64,000 nt of DNA from Crossiella sp. SN42 (GCF_023897065.1 NZ_JAMHIV010000006.1:62001-126000); one strand, 5' to 3'. Positions 7,954 to 16,688 are shown, numbered from the stretch's first letter. Numbers and translations: made by a program. The notes: a model not told the origin generated them from the sequence alone.

Positions 7954-8837
7954 CGCTGCTGGTGACCGCCGGTGCCGGCGTCGGGCTCGGGCTGTGGATG
8001 CTCGTCGTCGGCCTGTTCCCGCCGCGCCCGCCACTGTCGAGGGTGCTGGAGGAGCTCACCACCGTCCCCGACACCCCACGCACCGACACGCGAGGCGGAC
8101 TCGGCGCCGCGGTGGTGCGCGCCGCCCGGCGCGGCCTGCCTGCCCTGGGCTGGCCCACACTCCGCACGCGCCGATACCTGGAGGTCATCGGCACCAGCGT
8201 CGAGGTCCACGTGGTCACCACCGCGCTGATGGCCCTGACCGGCCTGCTCGCCCCCGTCCTGGTCTACGCGGCCCTGGCAGCGGTAGGGCTGGAGCTTGAG
8301 TGGGAGATTCCCGCCGTCACCGGTCTTGTGCTGGCCGCCGGTGCCGTCGCACTCGCCGAGCACAACGTCCACCACACGGCAAGCCTGCGCCGGGACTCCT
8401 TCCGGCACGCGCTGGCCGCCTACCTGAACCTGCTGCGCATCCTGCTCGCCGGAGGCGCTGGGATCGACAGCGCGCTGACCGACGCAGTCGACATCGGCCA
8501 AGGCTGGCCGTTCCACCGGATCCGCCACGCCCTGGACACCGCCCGGCTGACCCGCACCACCCCGTGGCGCGCCCTCGGCAAACTCGGCGCCGAACTCGAC
8601 ATCGACGAGCTCGTCGAACTGGGCGCGGTGCTCACCCTGGCCGGCGCCGAAGGAGCCCGGGTCCGCGCCAGCCTGACGGCCAAGGCCGCCGCGGTCCACA
8701 CCCGCGAACTCGCCGACGCCGAAGGCCGCGCGCTGGCGGCCACCGAACGCATGACGCTGCCGGTGGTGCTGCTCTTCGCCGCCTTCCTCGCCCTCATCGG
8801 CTACCCGGCCCTGGCACAGATCCTGGGAGGTCTGTGA
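7950..8837 (+). CDS. tadC: TadC-like pilus platform protein
   Basis: A 295-residue membrane protein, second member of the T2SF pair. It has membrane helices near the N-terminus, a pair around residues 90-130, a cytoplasmic T2SF core 'RHALAAYLNLLRILLAGGAGIDSAL' and 'LGAVLTLAGAEGARVRASL', and a final helix 'LLFAAFLALIGYPAL'. It starts within the TadB stop (ATGA). It closes the first block of the pilus operon; a short minus-strand insertion (8899-9450) separates it from the pilin genes. Partnering with TadB and TadA is inferred from gene order, which matches known Tad loci. Confidence 0.85.
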   Translation: MTLLVTAGAGVGLGLWMLVVGLFPPRPPLSRVLEELTTVPDTPRTDTRGGLGAAVVRAARRGLPALGWPTLRTRRYLEVIGTSVEVHVVTTALMALTGLLAPVLVYAALAAVGLELEWEIPAVTGLVLAAGAVALAEHNVHHTASLRRDSFRHALAAYLNLLRILLAGGAGIDSALTDAVDIGQGWPFHRIRHALDTARLTRTTPWRALGKLGAELDIDELVELGAVLTLAGAEGARVRASLTAKAAAVHTRELADAEGRALAATERMTLPVVLLFAAFLALIGYPALAQILGGL

Positions 8838-8898
8838 AAAATCCGCCAGTTCACGAATTCCGAAGGGTCGATTGACCGGAACTGAAGGGAGGTGTTCC

Positions 8899-9225
8899 TC
8901 AATGAGGCGATTCTGGTGCTTCGGTTGCCGAACTGGAGTCGGCGGGGCCGAGTACCTGGTCAAGCTGGGTTGCCCAGTCGGTGTTGGCGAGGCCGGCGGC
9001 GATCAGCACGTCCCGCCAGTCGGTCCTGCTCAAGGTGACCGCTTGTCGGAATCGCGCGAGGTCCCCTGCGGCGAGCAAGACGATCGCCGCTTGAACGCGC
9101 TCGCTGCCGAGCATGTCGTCGCTGTCGTGTCGAAGCTCGGCGAGCTGACGGTGGATCTCTTCCGCCGAGCCGGCGGCCGGGAAGTCGCGGCGAATTCGCC
9201 GAAGCAGGCGGGTTTCGTTGGTCAC
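8899..9225 (-). CDS. Hypothetical protein inside the Tad locus
   Basis: A 108-residue soluble, charged, mostly helical protein with no recognised domain. It contains 'LRRIRRDFPAAGSAEEIHRQLAEL' and 'RVQAAIVLLAAGDLARFRQAV', a regular amphipathic pattern with good GC-rich codon positions, which supports real coding. The start is a GTG with no clear ribosome site. It is on the strand opposite to the surrounding Tad genes and 12 bases downstream of another small frame (9238-9450), so the two form a minus-strand pair that may have been inserted between tadC and the pilin gene. Confidence 0.55.
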   Translation of the reverse strand: MTNETRLLRRIRRDFPAAGSAEEIHRQLAELRHDSDDMLGSERVQAAIVLLAAGDLARFRQAVTLSRTDWRDVLIAAGLANTDWATQLDQVLGPADSSSATEAPESPH

Positions 9226-9237
9226 GGGTTGATCGTG

Positions 9238-9450
9238 TCAGGTGTCGCGTCGAGGGTGTGGCTGGTTGGTGAGGTCGGGGTGTTCGACGGTGGCGGTGTA
9301 GCGGAGGGCGCCGCCAACGGTGAGACCGAACAGGTCACCCAGCCGGCGTGCGTCGCCCTTGTCGCGATCGCTTCGTGCAGGATTCGGTCCTCCCGAATGG
9401 AGCTGGCGGGCAAGCGACACCAGGAGCTCCACATCGTCGAGAACGACCAA
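9238..9450 (-). pseudogene. Possible 3' remnant of a minus-strand gene
   Basis: A 70-codon frame starting at TTG. The reading frame stays open upstream for a further 30 or so codons without any start codon before reaching a stop near 9540, and the encoded 'VVLDDVELLVSLARQLHSGG' and 'GLTVGGALRYTATVEHPDL' look protein-like. The absence of a usable start suggests the 5' part has been lost or frameshifted. It runs directly into the 8899-9225 gene. Function unknown; the assignment as a remnant is inference. Confidence 0.35.
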
Positions 9451-9626
9451 CGATCGAAATCTCGCGGATGGCTTCAGGAATCGTGACCAGAGGTCAAGAA
9501 CTTCACGCCATCGAGCGAACCCACGCTGACCTGCACCTCAAGGCCAGCCACCAAACCGACGCCCTACGGAACTCGCGGGAGTACCAACACACCACCCCAT
9601 CCACACCTCATCAAGGGAGAAACGAC

Positions 9627-9812
9627 ATGTTCATCGAGATCACACTCCTCCTGGCCTACGTCCGCGCCCGGTTGCACGACCTCCGCGCCGATGAGCGGGG
9701 CTACTCCACCGAAGCCGTGCTCGTCACAGCGGTCATGGTCGCCGCGGCGATCGTGGTGCTGGCGATCATCGTGCGCAAGGTCATGGCCAAGGCCAACGGA
9801 ATCACGTTGTAG
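9627..9812 (+). CDS. Flp-type pilin-like protein
   Basis: A 61-residue protein with a short basic N-terminus, a 'DERGYSTEAVL' processing region and a single hydrophobic helix 'VTAVMVAAAIVVLAIIV', ending in a short polar tail. Cleavage after glycine would leave a mature pilin beginning with tyrosine and a glutamate at position +4, one residue earlier than the E5 of typical Flp pilins. ATG at 9627 follows AAGGGAGAA. The size, the leader and the position between TadC and TadE-like genes make it the likely major pilin subunit; the prepilin peptidase at 1762 would process it. Confidence 0.75.
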   Translation: MFIEITLLLAYVRARLHDLRADERGYSTEAVLVTAVMVAAAIVVLAIIVRKVMAKANGITL

Positions 9813-9818
9813 GACAAC

Positions 9819-10274
9819 ATGATTCTCCCGACCACAACCGACCGCGCGACACCGCAGACCGACCGTCCCCGTCAGACCAAGAAGGCCTTGTGGCGGCTGC
9901 GCCGGGATCAGTCCGGCGCAGCCAGCGCCGAGATTGTGGTGGCCATCCCCTTGCTGCTCGTGCTGATCATGCTGATCGCCCAGTTCACCTTGTGGGCGCA
10001 CGCAACCCACATCGCGCAAGCGGCAGCTGCCCAAGCCCTGGCCGCCACCCGCGTTCTCCACGGCAGTGCGAGCGCGGGAACCGCACGCGCGCACCAGGTT
10101 CTGCAGGCCATCGGCACCGGCCCCTTACGCAGCCACCGCATCAGCGCGCACCGCGGAACCGGGCAGGCCACGGTGAGCATCTCCGGGATCGCGACCCCGG
10201 TCGTGCCCTTCCTGCGGCTCCCGGTCCACGCCGAAGCCGCCGGACCGGTCGAACGCATCACCACCGGCACCTGA
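9819..10274 (+). CDS. TadE-like pseudopilin
   Basis: A 151-residue protein with a basic N-terminus, 'RRDQSGAASAEIVVAIPLLLVLIML' (glycine, a conserved glutamate 5 residues on, then a long hydrophobic helix) and an extracytoplasmic domain of about 100 residues. This is the TadE plan, a minor pilin that affects pilus assembly. It starts 6 bases after the pilin gene and is surely co-transcribed with it. The ribosome site is weak, which fits translational coupling. The cysteine pair seen in some TadE proteins is absent. Confidence 0.75.
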   Translation: MILPTTTDRATPQTDRPRQTKKALWRLRRDQSGAASAEIVVAIPLLLVLIMLIAQFTLWAHATHIAQAAAAQALAATRVLHGSASAGTARAHQVLQAIGTGPLRSHRISAHRGTGQATVSISGIATPVVPFLRLPVHAEAAGPVERITTGT

Positions 10275-10307
10275 CCAACGACGAGATGTCCTTGCCCCAG
10301 CAGGAGA

Positions 10308-11177
10308 ATGCGAGTCAACGCGATGAGCAATCGGGTGGTCAGCACTTGCCAGGATGGTGATGGTCTTCGCCTGTGGAATCCACACGTGGACCGCGCCCGA
10401 CTCCGTCGGCGCAGCCGCCATGGCCACCGCGAGCCGTTTCCCGGCGAGGCGCTGGCGGGCTGCGCAGCGGTGACGGTCGTCGGACTGCTTCTGGCACCCG
10501 GGTTCTTCCTGCTCTGCCTCGCACTCGGCCTGCTCGCCCACGTGATCGTCTGGTGGGCAAGCAACCGGCCCACCAGTTCGGAACTGTTGATCGAGATCGA
10601 TCACGGGAACTGTCAGGAGCAGGACATCGGTGAGCTGTGGTACTGCACCTGCTCGCTGACCACCCTGCCGCCCTCGATCGCCGCGCTGACCAAGGGAATC
10701 ATCACCGCGGTCGGGCAGTTGCACCGCAACGCTCCGACAGAGGTGCTCGACGCCGACCAACGACGGCGGGTTCACACACTGGCATGGGACACGGTGCGCT
10801 GCCTGTACCAGAGCCGAAACGTGCGGAAGGTCCTGCAAGCCGCAAGCCGGGAACCTGAGCGGGACGAGCACCTGCGCGCCGTACGGCAGGCCGTGGCCAC
10901 GATCGACCGCCGAGCCGACCGAGTCCTCGACGAACTTCGCCACACGGTCAACTTGGCCACTCGATGGCGCGAGACCCGCCACCGGATCGACACGCTGGCC
11001 CACGACCACGCGGTCATCGCCGGGTCCCACCTGCCCTCGATGACCGCCACCACGGCCGAAGCCACCGAAATGCGCGAAAGCGTCGAGGCCTACGTCAGCG
11101 CCGCCCGCGACCTCCTGCACGCCGACCCGCTGACCCACCTGCTCACCACCTGCCCGCGCGCCACCGGGCACCGCTAA
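10308..11177 (+). CDS. Membrane protein of the Tad locus, unknown
   Basis: A 289-residue protein with one or two membrane helices near the N-terminus ('AAVTVVGLLLAPGFFLLCLALGLLAHVIVWW'), then a long soluble helical domain with 'LWYCTCSLTTLPPSIAAL' and several arginine-rich segments, including 'RRADRVLDELRHTVN'. I do not recognise the family. AGGAG lies very close to the ATG at 10308; an ATG five codons on is an alternative. It sits between two TadE-like genes on the same strand with short spacers, so it is likely part of pilus assembly. Confidence 0.6.
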   Translation: MRVNAMSNRVVSTCQDGDGLRLWNPHVDRARLRRRSRHGHREPFPGEALAGCAAVTVVGLLLAPGFFLLCLALGLLAHVIVWWASNRPTSSELLIEIDHGNCQEQDIGELWYCTCSLTTLPPSIAALTKGIITAVGQLHRNAPTEVLDADQRRRVHTLAWDTVRCLYQSRNVRKVLQAASREPERDEHLRAVRQAVATIDRRADRVLDELRHTVNLATRWRETRHRIDTLAHDHAVIAGSHLPSMTATTAEATEMRESVEAYVSAARDLLHADPLTHLLTTCPRATGHR

Positions 11178-11191
11178 CCACCGGAGCCAGG

Positions 11192-11743
11192 ATGCGCCCT
11201 CCACCACGCCACACACACCACCCGGCCGCAGCCAACCGCGCCCCCATCGGCACCCCGGAGATCGCAAGCGTTCCCAGCGACGCGCAGAGTTTCTTGCATT
11301 GGCAACGTTTGTGCGCCCTAACGACGAGCGAGCGCGGCTCGGCTGCCGCCGAGCTGGTCCTGCTCACGCCGTTGTTGATCCTCGTGCTGCTGTTCGTGGT
11401 CTTCTGCGGCAAGCTGGCCCACATCTCGTTGCGCCTCAACGACGCCGCCCACCAGGCCGCCCGCGCCGCCACCCTGACCCGCGAGCCAAGCCAGGCCACC
11501 GCGAGCGCCCGGGGCACCGCCGAAGCGGCACTCGCCTCCGCTGGCATCAACTGCCGTTCGCTGGCCGTGACCGCCGGCACCGGGCAGTTCCGGCCGGGCG
11601 GGGCGGTGAACGTCACGCTCACCTGCCGAGTGGATGTGTCCCAGCTGACGATGCTCGGCGTCCCCGGCACCCACGTGGTCACCGCGAGTTCCTCCTCGCC
11701 CCTGGACACCCACCGCGGCATCACCACAGGAGGCACGCCGTGA
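11192..11743 (+). CDS. Second TadE-like pseudopilin
   Basis: A 183-residue protein. After a histidine/proline-rich start comes 'TSERGSAAAELVLLTPLLILVLLFVVF', with the glycine, following glutamate and hydrophobic helix expected of a TadE-type prepilin, then 'HISLRLNDAAHQAARAATL', a helix typical of TadE/TadG proteins, and a beta-rich C-terminal domain with two cysteines. ATG at 11192 has GGAG about 6 bases upstream. The stop overlaps the next start (GTGA). It would be processed by the prepilin peptidase and incorporated as a minor subunit or initiator. Confidence 0.7.
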   Translation: MRPPPRHTHHPAAANRAPIGTPEIASVPSDAQSFLHWQRLCALTTSERGSAAAELVLLTPLLILVLLFVVFCGKLAHISLRLNDAAHQAARAATLTREPSQATASARGTAEAALASAGINCRSLAVTAGTGQFRPGGAVNVTLTCRVDVSQLTMLGVPGTHVVTASSSSPLDTHRGITTGGTP

Positions 11744-12189
11744 CCACCTCGGCCACCCACCAACCCACCAGCAACCGCCTCGGCAGCAACGACACCGGCA
11801 GCGTCACCGCCTTCCTGGTCGTGCTGGTCACCGCGGTCCTGCTCTTCGCCGGACTGGTTCTCGACGGCGGCCTCGCCCTGGCCGCCAAGATCCGAGCACT
11901 CGGCCACGCCCAGGAAGCAGCCCGCGCCGGCGCCCAGCAAATCGACCTGGCCGCCTACCGCGCCGACGGCACCCTGCGCCTGGTAGCACCCCAAGCCCGC
12001 ACCGCCGCCCGCGCCTACCTCACCGCCGCCGGTGCCACCGCGGACAGGATCGTCGTGGACGGCACCACCGTCACCGTCACGGTAACCGCCCGCCAGCGCA
12101 CCCAGCTGCTGCACCTGATCGGCATCACCAGCCTCACCCTCACCGCCACCGGACAAGCCGAACCTCAGCGCACCGAGGGCGATCCCTGA
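11740..12189 (+). CDS. TadG-like minor pilin
   Basis: A 149-residue protein with 'NDTGSVTAFLVVLVTAVLLFAGLVLDGG', the usual start of actinobacterial TadG-related proteins, followed by 'ALGHAQEAARAGAQQIDLAAYR' and a threonine/valine-rich C-terminal beta domain. It starts at a GTG overlapping the TadE-like stop. TadG homologs are pilus-tip or surface components. The Gram-negative von Willebrand domain is absent, so this is the short actinobacterial form. Confidence 0.65.
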   Translation: MTTSATHQPTSNRLGSNDTGSVTAFLVVLVTAVLLFAGLVLDGGLALAAKIRALGHAQEAARAGAQQIDLAAYRADGTLRLVAPQARTAARAYLTAAGATADRIVVDGTTVTVTVTARQRTQLLHLIGITSLTLTATGQAEPQRTEGDP

Positions 12190-12237
12190 CCACTCCACAC
12201 CCGGATTAGAACCGCCCGTCCACAACAGGAGACCGAG

Positions 12238-12599
12238 ATGACCACGCCTGAGGAGATCGAACGACGCATCGCGCACAACGACGCCGAGCGGACACGGCCA
12301 AACAGGCCGGCGAGCTGGCGCGGCGGCACCACGCTGTCAGCCAGCAACGCGTCGATCTCGAACGAGAACTCGGCGAGGTCCTCGCCGCTGCCCAGGACGT
12401 CATCGGCGTCGACGAGCTGGCGAAGTTCACCGACGTGCCGGCAGCCGAGCTCCGCCGATGGCTCGACGGTCGGAAACCGAGCCGCACCAAGCGTCAACGT
12501 GCTGTCGTCACTGCCGCTGCGCCGCAGCCGTCCGGGTCCGCAGCGACCGACCTCGACTCTGACCGCGGGCTGGCGCCGGTCAGTGCAACGCTGAGATGA
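12238..12599 (+). pseudogene. Small helical DNA-binding-like protein, frameshifted
   Basis: ATG at 12238 opens a frame reading 'MTTPEEIERRIAHNDAER', but the good coding frame then continues one base out of phase as 'KQAGELARRHHAVSQQ', '...GVDELAKFTDVPAAELRRW' and 'GRKPSRTKRQ', ending at TGA 12597-12599, which overlaps the next ATG. Restoring one G in the run at 12290-12291 gives a single frame of about 121 residues with natural sequence throughout. The C-terminal part looks like a helix-turn-helix of the kind that recognises DNA. The precise ATGA overlap supports the restored reading. It may be a real mutation or a sequencing error; the out-of-phase frame ending at 12594 is not a natural protein. 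Confidence 0.6.
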
Positions 12600-15346
12600 A
12601 CAGCGGACACCGAGCCCGAGGTCCCCTCCCTGGCCTCCGCCTTACCTGCCGGATCCTGCGCAGCGTATTAGCCACCGCGGCATTGCTCGCTCTCATCGTC
12701 GGGTTGCCCTGGGCGCTGGTGCGCTACGTCGGCTGGCCACTGCCTGATCAGCTGCCCACCCGCGTCGAGCTCATCATGCTGATCAACAACCCCCTCACGG
12801 CCAGCAGGATTCTGGACGTGCTGGCCTGCGCCACGTGGCTCGCCTGGGGGCTCTTTCTCCTCGAGCTCGGGCGCTCCGCCCTCACCATGCTGCGCCTCGG
12901 CAGTGGCCGCGCCAGAGGCCCGCTGGCCAGGGTGGCCGCCGGAGTGGTGGGAAGCCTGATCATGACCTACCTGACCCACCGCGCGACCCAGGCAGCCGGA
13001 GCTGTCCCGATCATGGTCGTTGGTGGGAAGACGGCATCCTCGACCGCCCACGAGCTGAAACGCGCCGCCGCCAGCCTCGTCGGAGCACAGCCTGGGGCGC
13101 ATTCGCCGCTGGACACACGGCTTGTGCCCCCACCGCGGGGAATGGAGGTGGTCACCGAGACGGTGCGGATACCCGAACATGGCATCTACGACAGCCTGTG
13201 GCGGGTCGCCGAGCGAGTCTGGGGCCGCGGCCAAGGCCACCGCTGGCCCGAGCTGTTCGCGCTCAACCAGGGCATCCTGCAAGCCGACGGCCGGGCCCTG
13301 CAGCACCCGAACCAGATCCGGCCCGGCTGGCACCTCATCGCCCACCGGCCCGCCCCCAGCACGAGACCCGCGGCGCCACCGGCAGCCGAGCCCCCTCCCG
13401 ACCGTCCCGCCCCGGCCACACCACAACACACCAGCCCACCTCAACCGACCCTTCGTGCGCCGCCCGCGCCTGGCGAGCACACCGACCAGCGCCACGAGGC
13501 CAGCTCCGGATTCGACCTGCCCGGCGGAGCCTTCCTCGGCCTCGGGCTGGCCACCGCGATCACCACCACCCTGGCCACCCTCGCCTTGCGCCGTCGGCGC
13601 CGCTACCGCATCGGCAGCGCCGACCGCTCCGACCTGCGCCCCCCGGCCCCCATCGTCCGAGCCCTGCACCATGCCCAAGACCACCGGTCCCCACACACTT
13701 CACCGCTCGAACCGCGCACCGACGAGGCGCCCTCCAGCGAACTGGAGGTCGGCGTGCGCGACGGGCGGCCACGTCTGCTCGATCTGGCCGCGACCCACGG
13801 CCTTGGCCTCATCGGCCCCGGCGCCGCCGGTGCCGCCCGAGCCCTCCTGCTCGCCCTGATCACCCGCACCCCCGTGGCGCAGCGACCCGGCATCCACCTC
13901 ATCGCACCCGAGGAGGATCTGGCCAGGATCCTGGAGAGCACCGCACTAAGTGGCCTGCCCGCCGCGGTGACCCTCGTCCCCGATCTGGACATCGCGCTCA
14001 ACGCCATCGAAGCCGAACTCCTCACCCGCGCCCACCATCACCTCGACCACCCCAATGACAGGCCCACTCCGACCACCATGGTGCTGCTGGCCGCACCTGT
14101 CCCGGGCCGTGAGCAACGGCTCCAAGCCGTCCTGGACAACGGGAAGTCCTTGGGAATCACCGGCCTGTTGCTCGGCCAGTGGCCAGCCGGCACCACCATC
14201 CGCATCCGCGCCGACGGCACGATCGGCGCGGCCAGCCCCGGCCTGGGAACCAACCTCCTGGACACCAGGCTGTTCACCCTGCCCGCCACCGACACCACCG
14301 ATCTGCTCGACCTGCTGACCATGGCCACCCCACCGTCGCCGACCGCCCCACCACCGGCGGTCGCCGTCGAAACCGGCCGAGGTCTCCACCGCCCCGCCGG
14401 TGGCAGGGGCGCCGCCTGTGTGGATCGCCCGGATGAGCCACTGCCGCCACGGCCGCGAGCCGAGACAGCCCAGTCCGCAGACCACGCCCTCACCGGCCAT
14501 GGCCCCGAACCGTCCCCGCGGTCCACGCCTCTGGCGCTAGGCGTACTGGGACCCGTGCGCCTCACCCTGACCCGTGAGAGCACCGTCAGCGACCTGACAC
14601 GCAGCCTCACCAGAAAGCACCACGAGTTCCTGCTCTACCTCGCCTTGCACCCCGACGGTGCCCGGCGCGAGGCCATCAATGAAGCCCTCTGGCCAGACTC
14701 GCGGCCACCCCGGCCTTTCAACTCCTTTCACACCACGGTCTCCCGCCTCCGCCGCGTGCTGACCTCCGCTACTGAACTCGCCGACGAAGTCATTGAGCAC
14801 GCCACCGGCCGCTACCGCCTCAACCACGAACTCATCACCGTCGATCACCACGAACTCCACGCCGCCTTGCTTCACGCACGCACTGCCGCCGACCCCGCCA
14901 CCGCCGTGCGCCGTGCCGTGTCGCTCTATACAGGCCCGTTGGCCGAGGACCTCACCGCTTTGTGGATTGCGCCCCACCGGGAACGGATACGCCGCGACCT
15001 CCTCGACGCCCTCGGAGCGTTTGTGCACGACTGCAATCCGCTCCACCCTCGCGAAGTTCTGGCGATGCTGGAAAAGATGCGAGAAATCGATGTGTATAAC
15101 GAGAGCATCTACCGGGACATCATGCGATCCCAGGCCGAACTAGGGCAAAGAGAGGCTGTTGCCCGTACACTGGACCTGCTGGACCGAACGCTGCGTCAGA
15201 TTGATGAGAAGCCACAAACCGAGACGCTCGCTCTCGCTGAAACCCTCCTCGTCGAACCGGGCCGATCAGGCCCGACGAGGATTCCCTGGAAAGCCGCTTC
15301 GGCTGCGGCAGGGGAGCGTCATACAAGAATTTCTGACAAGCCATGA
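12596..15346 (+). CDS. Membrane LysM-BTAD regulator-like protein
   Basis: A 916-residue protein. In order: two or three N-terminal membrane helices (residues about 20-125), a LysM-like domain (about 183-250, with 'YDSLWRVAERVWGRG' and 'NQIRPGWHLIAHR'), a proline-rich linker, a further membrane helix (about 313-332), a cytoplasmic alpha/beta domain with 'GLGLIGPGAAGAARAL' that resembles a nucleotide-binding fold without an intact P-loop, and a C-terminal winged-helix plus bacterial transcriptional activator (BTAD) domain with 'LGVLGPVRLTL' and 'HHEFLLYLALHPDG'. Such proteins regularly close Tad loci in actinobacteria. It may sense the wall through LysM and regulate inside; this is inference. 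ATG overlaps the preceding stop. Confidence 0.75.
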   Translation: MNSGHRARGPLPGLRLTCRILRSVLATAALLALIVGLPWALVRYVGWPLPDQLPTRVELIMLINNPLTASRILDVLACATWLAWGLFLLELGRSALTMLRLGSGRARGPLARVAAGVVGSLIMTYLTHRATQAAGAVPIMVVGGKTASSTAHELKRAAASLVGAQPGAHSPLDTRLVPPPRGMEVVTETVRIPEHGIYDSLWRVAERVWGRGQGHRWPELFALNQGILQADGRALQHPNQIRPGWHLIAHRPAPSTRPAAPPAAEPPPDRPAPATPQHTSPPQPTLRAPPAPGEHTDQRHEASSGFDLPGGAFLGLGLATAITTTLATLALRRRRRYRIGSADRSDLRPPAPIVRALHHAQDHRSPHTSPLEPRTDEAPSSELEVGVRDGRPRLLDLAATHGLGLIGPGAAGAARALLLALITRTPVAQRPGIHLIAPEEDLARILESTALSGLPAAVTLVPDLDIALNAIEAELLTRAHHHLDHPNDRPTPTTMVLLAAPVPGREQRLQAVLDNGKSLGITGLLLGQWPAGTTIRIRADGTIGAASPGLGTNLLDTRLFTLPATDTTDLLDLLTMATPPSPTAPPPAVAVETGRGLHRPAGGRGAACVDRPDEPLPPRPRAETAQSADHALTGHGPEPSPRSTPLALGVLGPVRLTLTRESTVSDLTRSLTRKHHEFLLYLALHPDGARREAINEALWPDSRPPRPFNSFHTTVSRLRRVLTSATELADEVIEHATGRYRLNHELITVDHHELHAALLHARTAADPATAVRRAVSLYTGPLAEDLTALWIAPHRERIRRDLLDALGAFVHDCNPLHPREVLAMLEKMREIDVYNESIYRDIMRSQAELGQREAVARTLDLLDRTLRQIDEKPQTETLALAETLLVEPGRSGPTRIPWKAASAAAGERHTRISDKP

Positions 15347-15854
15347 CTGGGTCGACGAAGTGGCGGGTCCGGCCGCGGCCGCCGCCACGACAGAGAAGAG
15401 GCAATCGCGACGCGCCGATTCCTCTACCGATCACTCTTCCACTCCGTGCGCCTGCGGCTCTACCTACTAGACGGGTAGACCCCATGTGAAGCGAAGGGCC
15501 AGTTCGCCGGGACCGTCGGGGCTGCCCGCGGTGGGGCCAACTGGCCTGGAAAGAGGCAGCTGAACAGTGTGCGGGGAGGCGTGCTGTGGTCAGGCGACCG
15601 AGGCTCAGGGGCCTCCTGGGCTCGGCCCTAGGCCATTTAGTAAAGCCCAAATATTGTGCATCAACCATTCTTTGCTTTTACCTGCTCCTGTGGCCGGCGC
15701 TTCCTTTGTGAATGTGGGTATTGAATGCGCATTGAGCTGGGTATTGTCGACCTATTTATGTTCGAAAAGAATCTTGAGATCGTTGCGTGAATTCATTGAT
15801 GATTGCCGCCGAATAGCGTATTCTGGACGTACAGGGAAGAAGGGGAGGTCAGTG
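15347..15854. other. Intergenic region after the Tad locus
   Basis: About 500 bases without a convincing gene. The left part is GC-rich. The right part (about 15,620-15,830) is clearly richer in A+T than anything around it, with several short A/T runs, and carries the likely promoter of the 15,855 gene. The change of composition marks the beginning of the unrecognised-gene island. Confidence 0.6.
15796..15824 (+). promoter_or_regulatory. Predicted sigma-70-type promoter
   Basis: TTGATG (15796-15801) and TATTCT (15819-15824) are separated by 17 bases. The expected transcription start (about 15831) lies 24 bases before the ATG of the 15,855 gene, leaving room for the GGAGG at 15844. Confidence 0.5.
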
Positions 15855-16613
15855 ATGGACTGGTTTGTCTTGAATATGCGTATCGGTAACCCTGAGAGCT
15901 CGGTTCCCGCCCTTGTCGACCTCAGTTCCGGATACCTCAACCCGGCGTTCGACCGGTACGCCGCTGAAAAGCTCGTCAACTGGTGCAACGGGCTGTACGA
16001 AGAGTTCGGCGGAGGATCGGCGTACGGCCGTTGGGAGGGCGACATCCTTTGCATGTCCGACATGGAAAGCGGGCAGAAGGCAGGCGAGGAGATCGAGATC
16101 GAGCCTGACGAGAATGGGTTGTACCGGATTGCGTGGTACCGCACCTGGGAGTGGGAGCCCGCCGATGACTACTCCAGCGAGGTCATCTGGCGATACCGAC
16201 AGGGGTCGCCGCCTGAACGCGCAACGAAGGAAGACGACGAGGAGGAGCCAGCGATGGACTGGTTCGCCTTGAAGATGACCGTCGGTGACCCCAAGAACTC
16301 GTTCCCCGCGCTGGTGGACCTCAGTTCCGGATTCCTCAACCCGGCGTTCGACCGGTACGGCGCTGAAAAGCTCATCGACTGGTGCAACCGACTCTACGAA
16401 GAGTGCGGAGAAGGCTGCTCGACCGGTCAGTGGGACGGCAGCACGCTCTACATGAACTACGACGACGGCTCAGACCAAGAGATCGAGCCCGACGCCAACG
16501 GCCTGTACCGGATCGCATGGTGCCACCTCTGGGAGTGGGAGCCCGCCGACGAGTACTCCACCGAGGTCATCCGGCGGTACCGACAGGCCCGAGCATCCGG
16601 CCAACCCGCGTGA
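15855..16613 (+). CDS. Unknown protein made of two tandem repeats
   Basis: A 252-residue protein composed of two copies of a domain of about 120 residues. Each begins 'MDWF', continues with 'PALVDLSSG' and 'LNPAFDRY', then 'WCN-LYEE', an acidic region and 'LYRIAW', 'WEWEPAD' and a final 'RYRQ'. Copy two starts with its own ATG at 16254 preceded by GAGGAG, so it could also be made alone. The acidic, tryptophan-rich sequence resembles small immunity-type proteins in style, but I do not recognise a family. The main ATG at 15855 has GGAGG 7 bases upstream. It heads the island of unknown genes. Confidence 0.7.
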   Translation: MDWFVLNMRIGNPESSVPALVDLSSGYLNPAFDRYAAEKLVNWCNGLYEEFGGGSAYGRWEGDILCMSDMESGQKAGEEIEIEPDENGLYRIAWYRTWEWEPADDYSSEVIWRYRQGSPPERATKEDDEEEPAMDWFALKMTVGDPKNSFPALVDLSSGFLNPAFDRYGAEKLIDWCNRLYEECGEGCSTGQWDGSTLYMNYDDGSDQEIEPDANGLYRIAWCHLWEWEPADEYSTEVIRRYRQARASGQPA

Positions 16614-16688
16614 GCAAGCGAGAACCCGCGACACGCTCTCCTGATCATCACCACGAACGTCGAACCCCAACGAATGGAGGTGGCCGCC

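Noticed and set aside
6831-8963. 710-codon minus-strand frame opposite TadA-TadC
   Set aside because: Antisense shadow of high-GC genes; the plus-strand Tad proteins are clearly real and the minus frame has no recognisable domain.
15246-15285. Strong hairpin CCTCGTCG...CGACGAGG
   Set aside because: Lies inside the coding end of the LysM-BTAD gene and is followed by 60 more coding bases, so it is not called a terminator.
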